Shown: positions 16,224 to 24,860, numbered from the stretch's first letter. The stretch: 64,000 nucleotides of DNA from Acidimicrobiaceae bacterium (GCA_016722025.1 JADKGZ010000009.1:124001-188000); one strand, 5' to 3'. Made by a program: numbers and translations. Notes: generated by a model from the sequence alone, not told the origin.

Positions 16224-16580
16224 TCAGCCCTCGGGGACGAGGCGACCGGCCTCGATGGCCACCATCGGGTTGCGGTTCTCGTCACCCGGCACGCCCAGCG
16301 ACTCGCGGAACAGCGTGATCGCATGCATCGTGCCGGCCTCGTGCAGCCCCGCGTTCATGATGCGGTTCACCGAAGGGCTGAGGTCGCCGAACTCCATGCG
16401 AATGGCATGGGCGATGGCCTCGCTGGGGGTGTGGTCCTCGGCGAGCACCGAGTTCGGCTTCACGCCCCGCTTCGTCGCGGCCTTGCGCGGCTTGGCCGGA
16501 GCCTTGGCCGGCGCGGCCTTGGCGATGATCGGCCGGTCTTCAGCGAGCTGGTCGTCGGCGGGCTTCGGAGTGGTGGGCAT
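16224..16580 (-). CDS. Hypothetical protein with Ala/Lys-rich N-terminus (118 aa)
   Basis: The N-terminal 50 residues are low-complexity Ala/Lys/Pro (KAAPAKAPAKPRKAATKRG). The C-terminal 65 residues look folded: EDHTPSEAIAHAIRMEFGDL, then NRIMNAGLHEAGTMHA and LFRESLGVPGDENRNPMVAI. I do not recognise the domain. AAGGA lies before the ATG at 16580; a longer frame upstream is arginine-rich and overlaps the divergent carbamoyltransferase gene, so I rejected it. Confidence 0.6.
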   Translation of the reverse strand: MPTTPKPADDQLAEDRPIIAKAAPAKAPAKPRKAATKRGVKPNSVLAEDHTPSEAIAHAIRMEFGDLSPSVNRIMNAGLHEAGTMHAITLFRESLGVPGDENRNPMVAIEAGRLVPEG

Positions 16581-16762
16581 AGGTTCCTTCGCGGCAAGAG
16601 GGCGTGCGGCCCCTTGCGGACGGGTTGCAGACCGGCATGAGACTTCCGGGGAGTCTACCGCCGCCAGCGATGGCTCGGGATCTGATGTCGCGCCCCGTGC
16701 TTGCGGCCGGAAGGGGCTTAGGCCCCGTGCGTCGACGTGCCGGAGAGCGCACACTGCGAGGC

Positions 16763-17890
16763 GTGAAGCCGCTCCCCGATGGCGCCCGCGTGAACTCCCT
16801 GCTCGGCCGCAGCCTGTTGACCACGCACGACTGGTCTGTCGCCGACCTCGATGCGCTGCTGAGCGTCGCCGTGCGCCTGGAGGCGCTCGACCGCAGCGGG
16901 GTGGCCACCGACCTGCTGCCCAACGAGCTCGCCTATGCGATGTTCTTCGACAACTCCACTCGCACGAAGTCGGCGTGGGCGGGTGCCGCGGCGCGGTTGG
17001 GCATGCACCCGGTGATCGTGGACGGCTCCTCGACGCAGGTCTCGCACGGCGAAACAGCCGAGGAGACCGGTGCGATGCTGGGTATGAACGCCCATGCGCT
17101 GGGTGTGCGGCACGACCTGATCCTGGGTGAGGGCAACAGCTTCATGCGCGACGTGCTGCGCGGTATCACCGACTACCTGGCGGCCTCCGGTGACGCCCGG
17201 GTGGTGCCGGTGGTGAACCTGCAGTGCGATCTCGACCATCCGACGCAGTCGCTGGCCGACCTGATCTGGCTGCGCGAGCACTTCGGTGGCTCTGTCGCCG
17301 GGCGGCGGATCACGATGTCGTGGGCCTATTCGCCCAGCTACGCCAAGCCGCTGTCGGTGCCACAGGGCGTGGTGAGCCTGCTCACACGTTTCGGCGCGCA
17401 TGTGACGCTGGCGCATCCGGAGGGCTACGAACTGCTGCCCGAGCCGATGCAGTGGGCAGCGGAAGGTGCCGTCGAGTCGGGTGGCTCGTTCAGGGTCACG
17501 AACGACATGGACGATGCGTTCGCCGGGGCGGAGGCGGTGTACCCGAAGTCGTGGGGACCGCACGCGTTGATGGCCGAGCGGGTGGTGGCGAACCGTGCCG
17601 GCGACAAGGTCGCCATGGCCGACATCGAGCGGCGGGCGCTGGAGCGCAACGCACAGCATCGCGACTGGATCTGCGACGAACGGCGGATGGCGATGACCGC
17701 CGATGGTGGCACGGCGCTGTACCTGCACTGCCTGCCGGCCGACATCGGAGCCGAGGTGAGCCCCGGGGTGATGGACCGCTTCCGTGTGGCAGTCGCTCGC
17801 GAAGCGAACAAGAAGGTGTACGTGATCATGGCGCTGCTGGCGGCAGCCAAGGTCTCCGACCTGGCGAGCCGGCTCGCCGATGCTGGCTGA
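16763..17890 (+). CDS. YgeW-like (knotted) carbamoyltransferase
   Basis: About 375 residues. Carbamoyl-phosphate motifs are clear: FDNSTRTKSAW for the usual STRT loop, HGETAEETGAM, NLQCDLDHPTQSLADL, AYSPSYAKPLSVPQG and LHCLPAD. The combination HGETxxET, CDLDHPTQS and AYSPSYxKPLSVPQG fits the YgeW subgroup rather than ornithine or aspartate transcarbamylase. The carbamoyl acceptor of YgeW is not established. The start is uncertain: GTG at 16763 or 16790. The M20 hydrolase gene begins 13 bp downstream and resembles YgeY, the genetic partner of YgeW in E. coli, so the pair probably works in one nitrogen-salvage pathway. Confidence 0.82.
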   Translation: MKPLPDGARVNSLLGRSLLTTHDWSVADLDALLSVAVRLEALDRSGVATDLLPNELAYAMFFDNSTRTKSAWAGAAARLGMHPVIVDGSSTQVSHGETAEETGAMLGMNAHALGVRHDLILGEGNSFMRDVLRGITDYLAASGDARVVPVVNLQCDLDHPTQSLADLIWLREHFGGSVAGRRITMSWAYSPSYAKPLSVPQGVVSLLTRFGAHVTLAHPEGYELLPEPMQWAAEGAVESGGSFRVTNDMDDAFAGAEAVYPKSWGPHALMAERVVANRAGDKVAMADIERRALERNAQHRDWICDERRMAMTADGGTALYLHCLPADIGAEVSPGVMDRFRVAVAREANKKVYVIMALLAAAKVSDLASRLADAG

Positions 17891-17903
17891 AATGGGGCCC
17901 GAG

Positions 17904-19474
17904 ATGACCGAACTGACGACGCTCGACCGAAGGGTTGCCGAACTGGCCGAACGGTACCGTCCGCTGGCGGTTGCGATCCTGAAGGAGGCAATCCGCATTC
18001 CCGCCGACCAGGTCGACCTCCCCGTGGACAGTGGCGGCGACCCGCGCAGTGGACTGTCGAACCACGAGGGCAGCAGGCTGCGGTTCCTGCTCGACACGAT
18101 CGTCGATGTCGGAGCGGTGCTGCACGCCGACGACGTAGGTTTCGACGACTACGGCAACCTGGTCTGGACGGTCACCAACGCGTCGACGAGATGCCGCCCG
18201 ACCACAAGCGCGTCATCTACTTCGATGGTCACTCCGACACGGTGCAGGCGCTGCGCGACCAGTGGCGCGACAAGCTGAAGGGTGCTGTCGACCCATACGA
18301 CGGCTTGGTCGACGGCGCCGCGGTCGACCCCAGCTCGTTGCGGGCAGAGTTGGGTTACCTGCCACCCGACGACGAGTTGCACCATCTCGTGTTCGGCCGC
18401 GGCTCGGCCGACCAGCTGGCCGGTGTGGTGGCACAGATCGTGGCCACCAAGATCCTGCTGGAGCTGCGCGACGAGGGTGCTCTGCGCGGCTGCATCGTGC
18501 GTGCCTACGCCACGGCTGCCGAAGAGGACAACGACGGTGGCGGCCCTCGTCACCTCGTCGACCACGTGCTGCCGGGCGCGGCACCCGAACTGATCCCCGA
18601 TGTCGTTGTGCTCACCGAGGGCACGGGCGATGCCGTGAAGGGCGCGTTGGGCATCTACCGCGGGCAACGCGGCCGGATGCAGATCGAGGTCACGGTCACC
18701 GGTCGGTCATGCCATGGCTCGATGCCCGCGCTGGGCCTGAACCCGTTGGAGCACGGTGGGGCGATCCTCGCCGAGGCAGCGGTTCGGCATGCGAACGGTG
18801 AGGGGATGCTCGACCATCCGTTCATCGGTCGCGGCACGCGGACCGCTTCCTGGGCGACGCTGGACACGCCCAGCGATTGCGCGGTACCGGAGTGCTTCAC
18901 GTTTCGCTTCGATCGCCGGCTCACGGTCGGCGAGACACCGCAACAGGCGCTGGCCGAGATCGAGTCGCTCGATGCCGTGGCGGCCGCCCGCCTGGCCGGT
19001 CTCACGGTCGAGATCGTCGTGCCCCGCTACTCGCGGCGCACGTGGCGGGGCTACGCCGTGGACAACGCGCAGATCTACCCGGGCTGGATCACTCCCGAGG
19101 ATCACGCTGCCGTTCGCGCTGCCGTCGATTCCTACCGGCGTGTGGTCACCCCGTTCGTGGTGGAGCCTCCCGGAGGTGCCGCTGCCGGGGCCTTGCGCAG
19201 CACCCCCCGGGTCGACAAGTGGATCTTCTCCACCGACGGGGTCGGCTTCCCGATCCCGCTCGACAGCACGTCGATCAGCGTGCCCGCCGGCAAGCAGTGG
19301 GTGGTGTCCGGTGCGGTCCGCCACCCGGCGATGTTCGGCATCGGTGCCGGCATCGAGCAGAACACGCACCGCATCGGCGAGTGCGTCGACCAACGCGAGC
19401 TGCAGCACGCCATCGCCGTGCTGGCCCGCTTCCCGCGAGCATTCGCGGATCTGACGGGCACCGTCGACGGGTGA
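17904..19474 (+). CDS. M20-family hydrolase, YgeY-like (frameshifted near 18,180)
   Basis: About 520 residues after repair of one shift around 18,178-18,190. The first part (RYRPLAVAILKEAIRIPADQ; SGLSNHEGSRLRFLL) continues in another frame at VIYFDGHSDTVQALRDQW, giving the first metal His-x-Asp. Later come RGSADQLAGV, the glutamate pair in ATAAEEDNDGGG, and a dimerisation domain with GRSCHGSMPALGLNP. The layout and sequence fit YgeY/ArgE-like amidohydrolases. The substrate is probably a carbamoylated or acylated amine derived from the YgeW reaction; that is inference. The single-base break looks like an assembly error because both sides are well conserved. Confidence 0.78.
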
Positions 19475-19483
19475 CCGCGCGAG

Positions 19484-19544
19484 CCGGCAGCGGGCCGGCA
19501 GCGAGCCGGCAGCGGGCCCGCAGCGGGCGGGCAGCGGGCGGGCC
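19484..19544. repeat. 11-bp tandem repeat, about 5.5 copies
   Basis: Copies of ccggcagcggg (variants ccggcagcgag, cccgcagcggg and cgggcagcggg) run head to tail between the YgeY-like gene and the stress promoter of the universal stress protein. They are GC-rich and could form hairpins. No coding role is seen. Confidence 0.8.
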
Positions 19545-19575
19545 AAGAAGAGCCGAAGGGCTCTGCGTTGCCGGT

Positions 19576-19601
19576 GTTTGCAGTCGCAACACTGTGGGTA
19601 G
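19576..19601 (+). promoter_or_regulatory. SigF/SigB-type promoter of the universal stress protein
   Basis: GTTT (19576-19579), 16-base spacer, GGGTAG (19596-19601), 26 bases before the ATG at 19628. It has the same spacing and core as the promoters at 10.8 and 12.6 kb. Confidence 0.7.
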
Positions 19602-19627
19602 AGAAGTTCTCGAGCGAGGGGGTTCCG

Positions 19628-20077
19628 ATGTCCGGCCAGGAACAGAAGTCCATGATCGTTGTCGGTGTCGATGGTTCGGTGGACGGCAATCGGGCATTGA
19701 GCTGGGCGCTCGACGAGGCGCAGCACCATGGCATGAAGCTGGTGCTGGTGCACGGCATCGACCTCGGCATGTCGGGTGCCGACCCGTACGGCGGTGGCTA
19801 CGTGCTGGAGAGCCTGCAGGAAGCCGGTCGCATGGCGTTGGAGGAGGCAGAGGTGGTCGCTGCGGCTCGCGGCGTGGAGACCGAGCAGCGGTTGGAGACC
19901 GGCTCGCCGGCGGCAGCGTTGATCGAGGCCTCGAAGGGTGCCGCGTTGCTCGTCGTCGGTTGCCGCGGGCACGGTGGTTTCGCCGGGCTGCTGCTGGGCT
20001 CGGTCTCGGCCACCTGTGTGCACCACGCACACTGCCCAGTGGTGGTCGTGCGCCCGCCCGACAAGGTCGACGACTAG
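19628..20077 (+). CDS. Universal stress protein (UspA family, ATP-binding type)
   Basis: A 149-residue UspA-fold protein. The N-terminal VVGVDGS and the C-terminal G-x2-G-x9-G-S loop (GCRGHGGFAGLLLGSVS, followed by HCPVVVVR) mark the ATP-binding class. GAGGGGG lies before the ATG at 19628; a longer in-frame start would remove the promoter from the intergenic space. Usp proteins help cells survive starvation and redox stress. The SigF/SigB-type promoter directly upstream agrees with that. Confidence 0.92.
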   Translation: MSGQEQKSMIVVGVDGSVDGNRALSWALDEAQHHGMKLVLVHGIDLGMSGADPYGGGYVLESLQEAGRMALEEAEVVAAARGVETEQRLETGSPAAALIEASKGAALLVVGCRGHGGFAGLLLGSVSATCVHHAHCPVVVVRPPDKVDD

Positions 20078-20155
20078 CGAGCATCCGCGCCCACCCCGAG
20101 TTCGGCGCCGGCCACGCTTCGGGCTGCGCGTGTGCGCGGCAGTACGGTTCGCCGC

Positions 20156-21382
20156 ATGAGTGAAGCCTGGATCATCGACGCCGTCCGTTCGCCACGAGGC
20201 AAGGGCAAGGAGACCGGGGCGCTGCACAACGTGCACCCGCAACGCATCCTTGCGCAGGTGCTCAACGCGCTGCAGCAGCGCAACGGTTTCGACACCTCGC
20301 AGGTCGACGACGTCATCATGGGTTGCGGCGCCGGCAGCGGCGACCACAGCATGGACATCGCGCGCATGGCCGCGCTCGACGCCGGCTGGAGCGTGCAGGC
20401 TCCCGGCGTCACGCTCAACCGCTTCTGCGGCAGTGGCCAGCAGGCGGTCAACTTCGCGTCGATGGGCATCCTCGCCGGCTTCCAGGACATGGTGGTGGCG
20501 GGTGGGGTGGAGAGCATGTCGCGCCCGGCCCCGATGCACGTCGACGGCTTCACGGCCAACAACAACCACCTGCGCGACCAGTACGACATGGTGCCACAGG
20601 GCATCAGCGCCGACCTCATCGCCACTGTCGAGGGCTTCCAGCGTGAAGAGCTCGACCAGCTGGCGGTCGACAGTCAGAACCGTGCCGCCGAAGCAATCGC
20701 GCAGGGTCGCTTCGAGCGTTCGCTGGTGCCCATCTTCCACGACGACGGCACGTTGGCCCTCGATCACGACGAACACCCGCGGGCCGGCACCACCCTTGCT
20801 GATCTGGCCAAGCTGGCGCCGGCGTTCGCCGGCATGGGCGGCCACACGATGGCCGGTCGCGAGCTCAGCATCGACGACACCGCACGCAAGGCGTACCCGC
20901 ACATCGGTGAGCTGCGCCACGTGCACCACGGCGGCAACTCGTCGGGCGTCGTCGACGGCGCCTCGGCACTGCTGCTGGCATCCCCCGACTACGCCCGTGC
21001 ACAGGGTTTCGTGCCGCGGGCGAAGGTCACCATGGCAGCCGTCGCCGGCGACGAACCGGTCATCATGCTCACCGCCCCGGGCCCGGCAGCAAGATTGGTG
21101 GTGCAGAAGGCCGGCATGACGCTCGACGACATCGATCTGTTCGAGGTGAACGAGGCGTTCGCCGCCGTGTTGCTGAAGTTCCTGCGCGACACCGGCGTGT
21201 CGTGGGACAAGGTCAACGTCAACGGTGGCGCGATGGCCCTGGGCCACCCCATCGGTGCCACCGGCGGCATGCTCATCGGCACCCTGCTCGACGAGCTCGA
21301 GCGCCGCGACCTGCACACCGGCCTGGTCACCATGTGCACCGGCGGCGGCATGGCCACCGCCACCATCATCGAACGCATCTGA
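20156..21382 (+). CDS. Acetyl-CoA acetyltransferase / 3-ketoacyl-CoA thiolase
   Basis: A 408-residue thiolase of normal length. The nucleophilic Cys91 lies in NRFCGSGQQAVNFAS, the family segment GGVESMSRPA follows, and the C-terminal NGGAMALGHPIGATGG and CTGGGMATATI carry the active-site His and Cys. It either cleaves 3-ketoacyl-CoA in beta-oxidation or condenses two acetyl-CoA; the FadA/FadI-like sequence favours degradation. No other beta-oxidation gene is adjacent (an acyl-CoA dehydrogenase lies at 56.6 kb). Confidence 0.92.
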   Translation: MSEAWIIDAVRSPRGKGKETGALHNVHPQRILAQVLNALQQRNGFDTSQVDDVIMGCGAGSGDHSMDIARMAALDAGWSVQAPGVTLNRFCGSGQQAVNFASMGILAGFQDMVVAGGVESMSRPAPMHVDGFTANNNHLRDQYDMVPQGISADLIATVEGFQREELDQLAVDSQNRAAEAIAQGRFERSLVPIFHDDGTLALDHDEHPRAGTTLADLAKLAPAFAGMGGHTMAGRELSIDDTARKAYPHIGELRHVHHGGNSSGVVDGASALLLASPDYARAQGFVPRAKVTMAAVAGDEPVIMLTAPGPAARLVVQKAGMTLDDIDLFEVNEAFAAVLLKFLRDTGVSWDKVNVNGGAMALGHPIGATGGMLIGTLLDELERRDLHTGLVTMCTGGGMATATIIERI

Positions 21383-21466
21383 GGGCTTGCCGGTGTGCAG
21401 ACCTGCCCCACCGGCTTCCAACGCGACTCTTGCTCGATTCCAAACCACATGGTGAAGACTGCGGGC

Positions 21467-22459
21467 ATGGCCAGCGCGGTGTCCGAAGACCGATTCCGTG
21501 CGATGGGTTCCGACATCCATCTCATCGTCGTCGGCGGCAGTGCCGACCTGCTGACCCTCGGTCGCGACCGCATCGGCGAGTTGGAACGACGGTGGAGCCG
21601 CTTCCGACCCGACAGCGAGATCAGCCTCTTGAACGCGGTGGCCGGGGAACCGGTGGTGGTCACACCGGACACGTACCTGCTCGTCGAGCGCGCCGTCGAG
21701 GCCTGGCGGCTGACCGGCGGTGGCTTCGACCCCACCTTGCTCGACGCGTTGCGTCGCGCCGGGTACGACCGCAGCTTCGAAGATCTCGTCGACACCGGTG
21801 AACCGGCGCTCCCACCGCGCCTCTCGGTCACCCGTCCGGGCCCGACCGACATCGTGTTCGATGCCGGCTCGATCGCACTGCCCACAGGAATGGGCTTCGA
21901 TCCGGGCGGCATCGGCAAGGGACTGGCGGCTGACCTGGTGTCGGCCTTGCTCATCGATGAAGGCGCTGCCGGTGTGTGCGTGAACATGGGTGGCGATCTG
22001 CGGGTGCGCGGCGAGAGCCCCACCGGCGCGGGATGGACCATGGCCGTGGAGCACCCGTGGTGCGCCGCACCGATTGCGCTCGTCGGCCTGTGGGACGGCG
22101 CGGTGGCAACATCCAGCGTGCTGCGCCGAGTGTGGCGCACTGGCGGGCACGCCAGGCACCACCTCATCGACCCCGCCACGGGCGAACCCTCCACCTCGGA
22201 CCTCGCGTTTGCGAGCGTGATCGCCGGCACGGCCTGGGAGGCCGAAGTGCTGGCGAAGGCCGTACTGCTGCGCGGTGCCGACCGTGCCTTCGACCTGCTC
22301 GATGCGCGCACGGCGGCCGTCGCGGTGAGCCAGGATGGCCGGGTGATCGCGAGCCCCGGGTTTGCGGCGTACCTCGGCGGGGTACCGATGACACAGACGG
22401 TGGCGTTCGACCCGCAACTGCGCGGCGCCACTCATCGCTCTGCGGAGGACACAAGATGA
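21467..22459 (+). CDS. apbE: FAD:protein FMN transferase
   Basis: About 330 residues of ApbE. Motifs in order: MGSDIHLIV at the start, the FRPDSEISLLN region, FDPGGIGKGLAADLV, NMGGDLRVRG, HHLIDPATGEPS and a C-terminal metal-site region (AGTAWEAEVLAKA). ApbE moves FMN from FAD onto a Ser/Thr in extracytosolic proteins, at a D-x-x-(S/T)-G-A-(S/T) site. No lipobox is visible. The start is uncertain (21449 or 21467). The stop overlaps the start of the ferric-reductase-like gene by 4 bp, and two genes later a small anchored protein carries a matching acceptor site. Confidence 0.85.
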   Translation: MASAVSEDRFRAMGSDIHLIVVGGSADLLTLGRDRIGELERRWSRFRPDSEISLLNAVAGEPVVVTPDTYLLVERAVEAWRLTGGGFDPTLLDALRRAGYDRSFEDLVDTGEPALPPRLSVTRPGPTDIVFDAGSIALPTGMGFDPGGIGKGLAADLVSALLIDEGAAGVCVNMGGDLRVRGESPTGAGWTMAVEHPWCAAPIALVGLWDGAVATSSVLRRVWRTGGHARHHLIDPATGEPSTSDLAFASVIAGTAWEAEVLAKAVLLRGADRAFDLLDARTAAVAVSQDGRVIASPGFAAYLGGVPMTQTVAFDPQLRGATHRSAEDTR

Positions 22460-23028
22460 ACAATCACACGTGGTGGTACATCGCTCGTTCGGGCGGGATC
22501 ATCGCCTGGGTGCTGTTGGCGATCAGCATGTTCTGGGGGCTGGCGCTGTCGAGCCGGTTCCTGGGCAAGCGGCCGAAGCCGAACTGGATGCTCGACCTGC
22601 ACCGTTTCGTGGGTGGGCTGGCAACGGTGTTCACCCTGGTGCACGTGGTGGCGCTGATGCTCGACACCTACGTCGGCTTCAGCCTTGCGAACGTGCTGGT
22701 GCCGTTCACGGGCAGCTACCACCCACTTGCCGTGGGGTGGGGTGTGATTGCGATGTACTTCCTGATCGCCGTCGAGATCACGTCGCTGCTCCGCAAGAAG
22801 CTCAGCAAACGAGCGTGGCGCGCCACGCACTACCTCAGCTTCCCGCTGTTCGCCCTGGCAACGTTCCACCTGCTGTGGGTGGGCAGCGACCGCACCACGC
22901 CGGCGCTGCGTGTTGCCGTGCTGGTCTCGGTTGCCGCGGTCTGCGTGGCCACCGTGATGCGCATCCTGCAGGCCGATCGTGACGATCGGGCAGGCCAGAG
23001 CTCCGCACCACGCATTCCCACGCGCTGA
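22456..23028 (+). CDS. Ferric-reductase-like b-heme membrane protein
   Basis: A 190-residue protein with five to six membrane helices. Histidines placed as axial heme ligands are visible in MLDLHRFVGG, TLVHVVALML, RATHYLSFPLF and ATFHLLWVGSD, the ferric-reductase-like transmembrane (FRD/MsrQ-like) pattern. GGAGG lies before the ATG, which overlaps the apbE stop (ATGA). There is no cytoplasmic FAD/NADPH domain, so electrons must come from elsewhere. With ApbE and a flavinylated partner it would pass electrons across the membrane; that role is inferred from context. Confidence 0.82.
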   Translation: MNNHTWWYIARSGGIIAWVLLAISMFWGLALSSRFLGKRPKPNWMLDLHRFVGGLATVFTLVHVVALMLDTYVGFSLANVLVPFTGSYHPLAVGWGVIAMYFLIAVEITSLLRKKLSKRAWRATHYLSFPLFALATFHLLWVGSDRTTPALRVAVLVSVAAVCVATVMRILQADRDDRAGQSSAPRIPTR

Positions 23029-23157
23029 GCAGATCGCCTCGCCGTGGGCCGACGCGCAGTACCACCTGCGCCACACGCTGCTCACGTACTCCCTTAACAC
23101 TCGACGCTCATCATGGTGTGCACAAGGTCCACACCACGGCGACGTCAGGACGATGAG

Positions 23158-23490
23158 ATGAACGAGTACCGCAACAGCACGCAGCGTCCGGCCCGCCGGA
23201 AGCGCCCGCACCCCGCCCGCACGGCGCGGCGAGCAGTTGGCGCCGCCGGTGTTGGCGGCATGCTGCTGATGACCGGCTACATGGCGCTCAACGCGGCGAC
23301 CACCACGGCCGCGGCGGTGCCCACGGCTACCGCCGCACCGGCGACAGCAACGGCATCCGGTTCCACCACCGACAAATTGACGGGCGCCACGACCGCATCC
23401 ACGACTGCGGTCGCGACCGCATCCACGACCGCCGCCACCCCGGCGCCGCCGGCGACGGTTGCGCAGACCACCACCAAGAGCAGCGGCTGA
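23158..23490 (+). CDS. Small membrane-anchored Ala/Thr-rich protein with an ApbE flavinylation motif
   Basis: A 110-residue protein. Residues 1-28 are basic and cytoplasmic (RRKRPHPARTARR), residues about 29-47 form one membrane helix (GAAGVGGMLLMTGYMAL), and the rest is a Thr/Ala/Pro-rich extracytosolic linker. Within it residues 72-78 read DKLTGAT, a full match to the ApbE acceptor consensus D-x-x-(S/T)-G-A-(S/T); Thr75 would carry FMN. No complete FMN-binding domain is present. It follows apbE and the b-heme protein on the same strand after 129 bp. The simplest reading is a minimal flavin carrier; the motif could also arise by chance in low-complexity sequence. Confidence 0.65.
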   Translation: MNEYRNSTQRPARRKRPHPARTARRAVGAAGVGGMLLMTGYMALNAATTTAAAVPTATAAPATATASGSTTDKLTGATTASTTAVATASTTAATPAPPATVAQTTTKSSG

Positions 23491-23492
23491 CC

Positions 23493-23654
23493 GTGCACCA
23501 CGACGTGCTCGACGACGGCACCCGGTCCACACCCCACGGCTGGCCCCCTCCCTCTGGCCAGACGGTATGCCCGCCCCGCAGCGAGCCCGATGCAGCGCCC
23601 TCCCGCTCGCGTCGGGCCGCTGCGGGCGCCGGCATGGTCGTGCAGGGGGCCTGA
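23493..23654 (+). CDS. Possible small ORF between the flavinylated protein and the LysM protein
   Basis: An open frame of 53 codons starts at a GTG two bases after the upstream stop and ends three bases before the LysM-protein ATG. It encodes a Pro/Arg-rich peptide with one Cys (GQTVCPPRSE). The tight spacing suggests translational coupling. Composition gives no domain, and no clear Shine-Dalgarno is seen. It may be only spacer DNA. Confidence 0.25.
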   Translation: MHHDVLDDGTRSTPHGWPPPSGQTVCPPRSEPDAAPSRSRRAAAGAGMVVQGA

Positions 23655-23657
23655 CCG

Positions 23658-24263
23658 ATGCCGTTGTTCTCTCTCGATCGATCGCCGTCGCTCGTCGACC
23701 GGCCGTACTCGCCCCAGCGGGCGATGCGGCTGGCGGGGCTCGCCGGCGCCGGTTCCCTCCTGGCAGCAGTGAGCATCATGGTGAGCGGCGGTGGCTCGTC
23801 AGCAAGTGGCGTGCCGCCGACCGAGCCGACCAGCGCCGCGGCGCACGTTGCCGGTTCAGTCGGCTCGTCGGCCCCCTCGACTGTGACTGCGGCGACCCCG
23901 ACCACGACGGCGGCGACCACGACGGCGGCGACCACGACGATCGTTGCTGCGACGCCGTGCACCAACACCTACACGGTGGTGTCGGGTGACTACTGGACCC
24001 TCATCGCCGCCGAGGCGTCGGTCTCAGTAGAGGTGCTGTACGCCGCGAACGGGGCAACCGCCGACACGGCGCTGTTTCCAGAGCAATCGGTGTGCCTGCC
24101 CGATGGCGTCACCGTGGTGGTCCCGACGACCCAGGCAACGACCCAGGCAACGACATCCGTCACGACTCCTGCCTCCACTCAGCGCGCCGCATCCACGGCG
24201 ACGGCTGCGGCTCCGGCGCCGGTGGCCACGGTCCCCGACTCGAGCAGCCACAGCAGCGGCTGA
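23658..24263 (+). CDS. Membrane-anchored LysM-domain protein
   Basis: A 201-residue protein with a membrane helix or signal anchor (RLAGLAGAGSLLAAVSIMV), a Thr/Ala-rich stalk (ATPTTTAATTTAATTT), then a LysM fold (NTYTVVSGDYWTLIAAEASV; LYAANGATAD; FPEQSVCLPDG) with two cysteines that could pair, and a second Thr-rich tail ending SSSHSSG. LysM binds peptidoglycan, so it probably sits in the wall. The C-terminus resembles the end of the preceding flavin-carrier protein (TTTKSSG), suggesting a shared surface context. Confidence 0.75.
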   Translation: MPLFSLDRSPSLVDRPYSPQRAMRLAGLAGAGSLLAAVSIMVSGGGSSASGVPPTEPTSAAAHVAGSVGSSAPSTVTAATPTTTAATTTAATTTIVAATPCTNTYTVVSGDYWTLIAAEASVSVEVLYAANGATADTALFPEQSVCLPDGVTVVVPTTQATTQATTSVTTPASTQRAASTATAAAPAPVATVPDSSSHSSG

Positions 24264-24281
24264 GCCCGTTGCCGCGTGGCG

Positions 24282-24860
24282 CTACGGCTGTGCCGACTCC
24301 AGCTCGTACAGCGGCACCGTGCCGTGGCGAACCCACAGCCCGGCGCCGGCCTGCTGGAAGTGCACGTTCAAGCGGCTGCGGTACCACTCGCCGCTGCGAT
24401 GGTGCACGTCCATGTCGGTGAGCTCCGGGTCGACCACCTCGGCGAGGTCGTGGGCCGTCGGTAGCTCGAGGTACAGCACGTTGCGCGTTGCCGCACCCAG
24501 ATTCGCGATCGCGCTGAGGGCAGCAGGCTCGTCGAGGTAGTGCAGCACGCCGTGGCAGATCACCAGGTCGAACTTCTTGGACGGCTTCCAGGTGGCGATG
24601 TCGCGCAACTCGTGGCCCCACTTCGCGCATGCATGTTCGCTGATGTCGACCGACCGCACCTTCACCCGCGGGTGCTGCGCGCGGTACCAATCGCGCCACA
24701 TGCCCACGCCGGCGCCCACGTCGAGCACCGACGACGGTGGCACACCCCACCACGCGCACATCTCGTGCACGGCGGTGGCCAGGTGGCCGATCTGTTCGTG
24801 GTCGTGCACGCCCACCAGCCCGTAGAACCGTTGGTAGTACTGATCGTCGAAGCGAGGCAT
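24282..24860 (-). CDS. Class I SAM-dependent methyltransferase
   Basis: A 192-residue Rossmann methyltransferase. The SAM-binding motif I is SSVLDVGAGVGMWRDWY, motif II VKVRSVDISEHA and motif IV FDLVICHGVLHYLD. It converges with the LysM gene. The substrate is not readable; the length and SVDISE pattern fit small-molecule methyltransferases. It is followed upstream on the same strand by the aromatic catabolic operon (21 bp from the monooxygenase stop) and might be co-transcribed with it. Confidence 0.85.
   Translation of the reverse strand: MPRFDDQYYQRFYGLVGVHDHEQIGHLATAVHEMCAWWGVPPSSVLDVGAGVGMWRDWYRAQHPRVKVRSVDISEHACAKWGHELRDIATWKPSKKFDLVICHGVLHYLDEPAALSAIANLGAATRNVLYLELPTAHDLAEVVDPELTDMDVHHRSGEWYRSRLNVHFQQAGAGLWVRHGTVPLYELESAQP

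Noticed and set aside
19484..19544. The 11-bp repeat as part of a coding region
   Set aside because: The YgeY-like protein has ended and no frame through the repeat has a plausible start.
18707..22435. A 1,242-codon open frame on the minus strand opposite YgeY, Usp, thiolase and apbE
   Set aside because: It is antisense to four well-supported genes, has His/Arg/Gln-rich shadow composition and no domain. High GC leaves such frames open.
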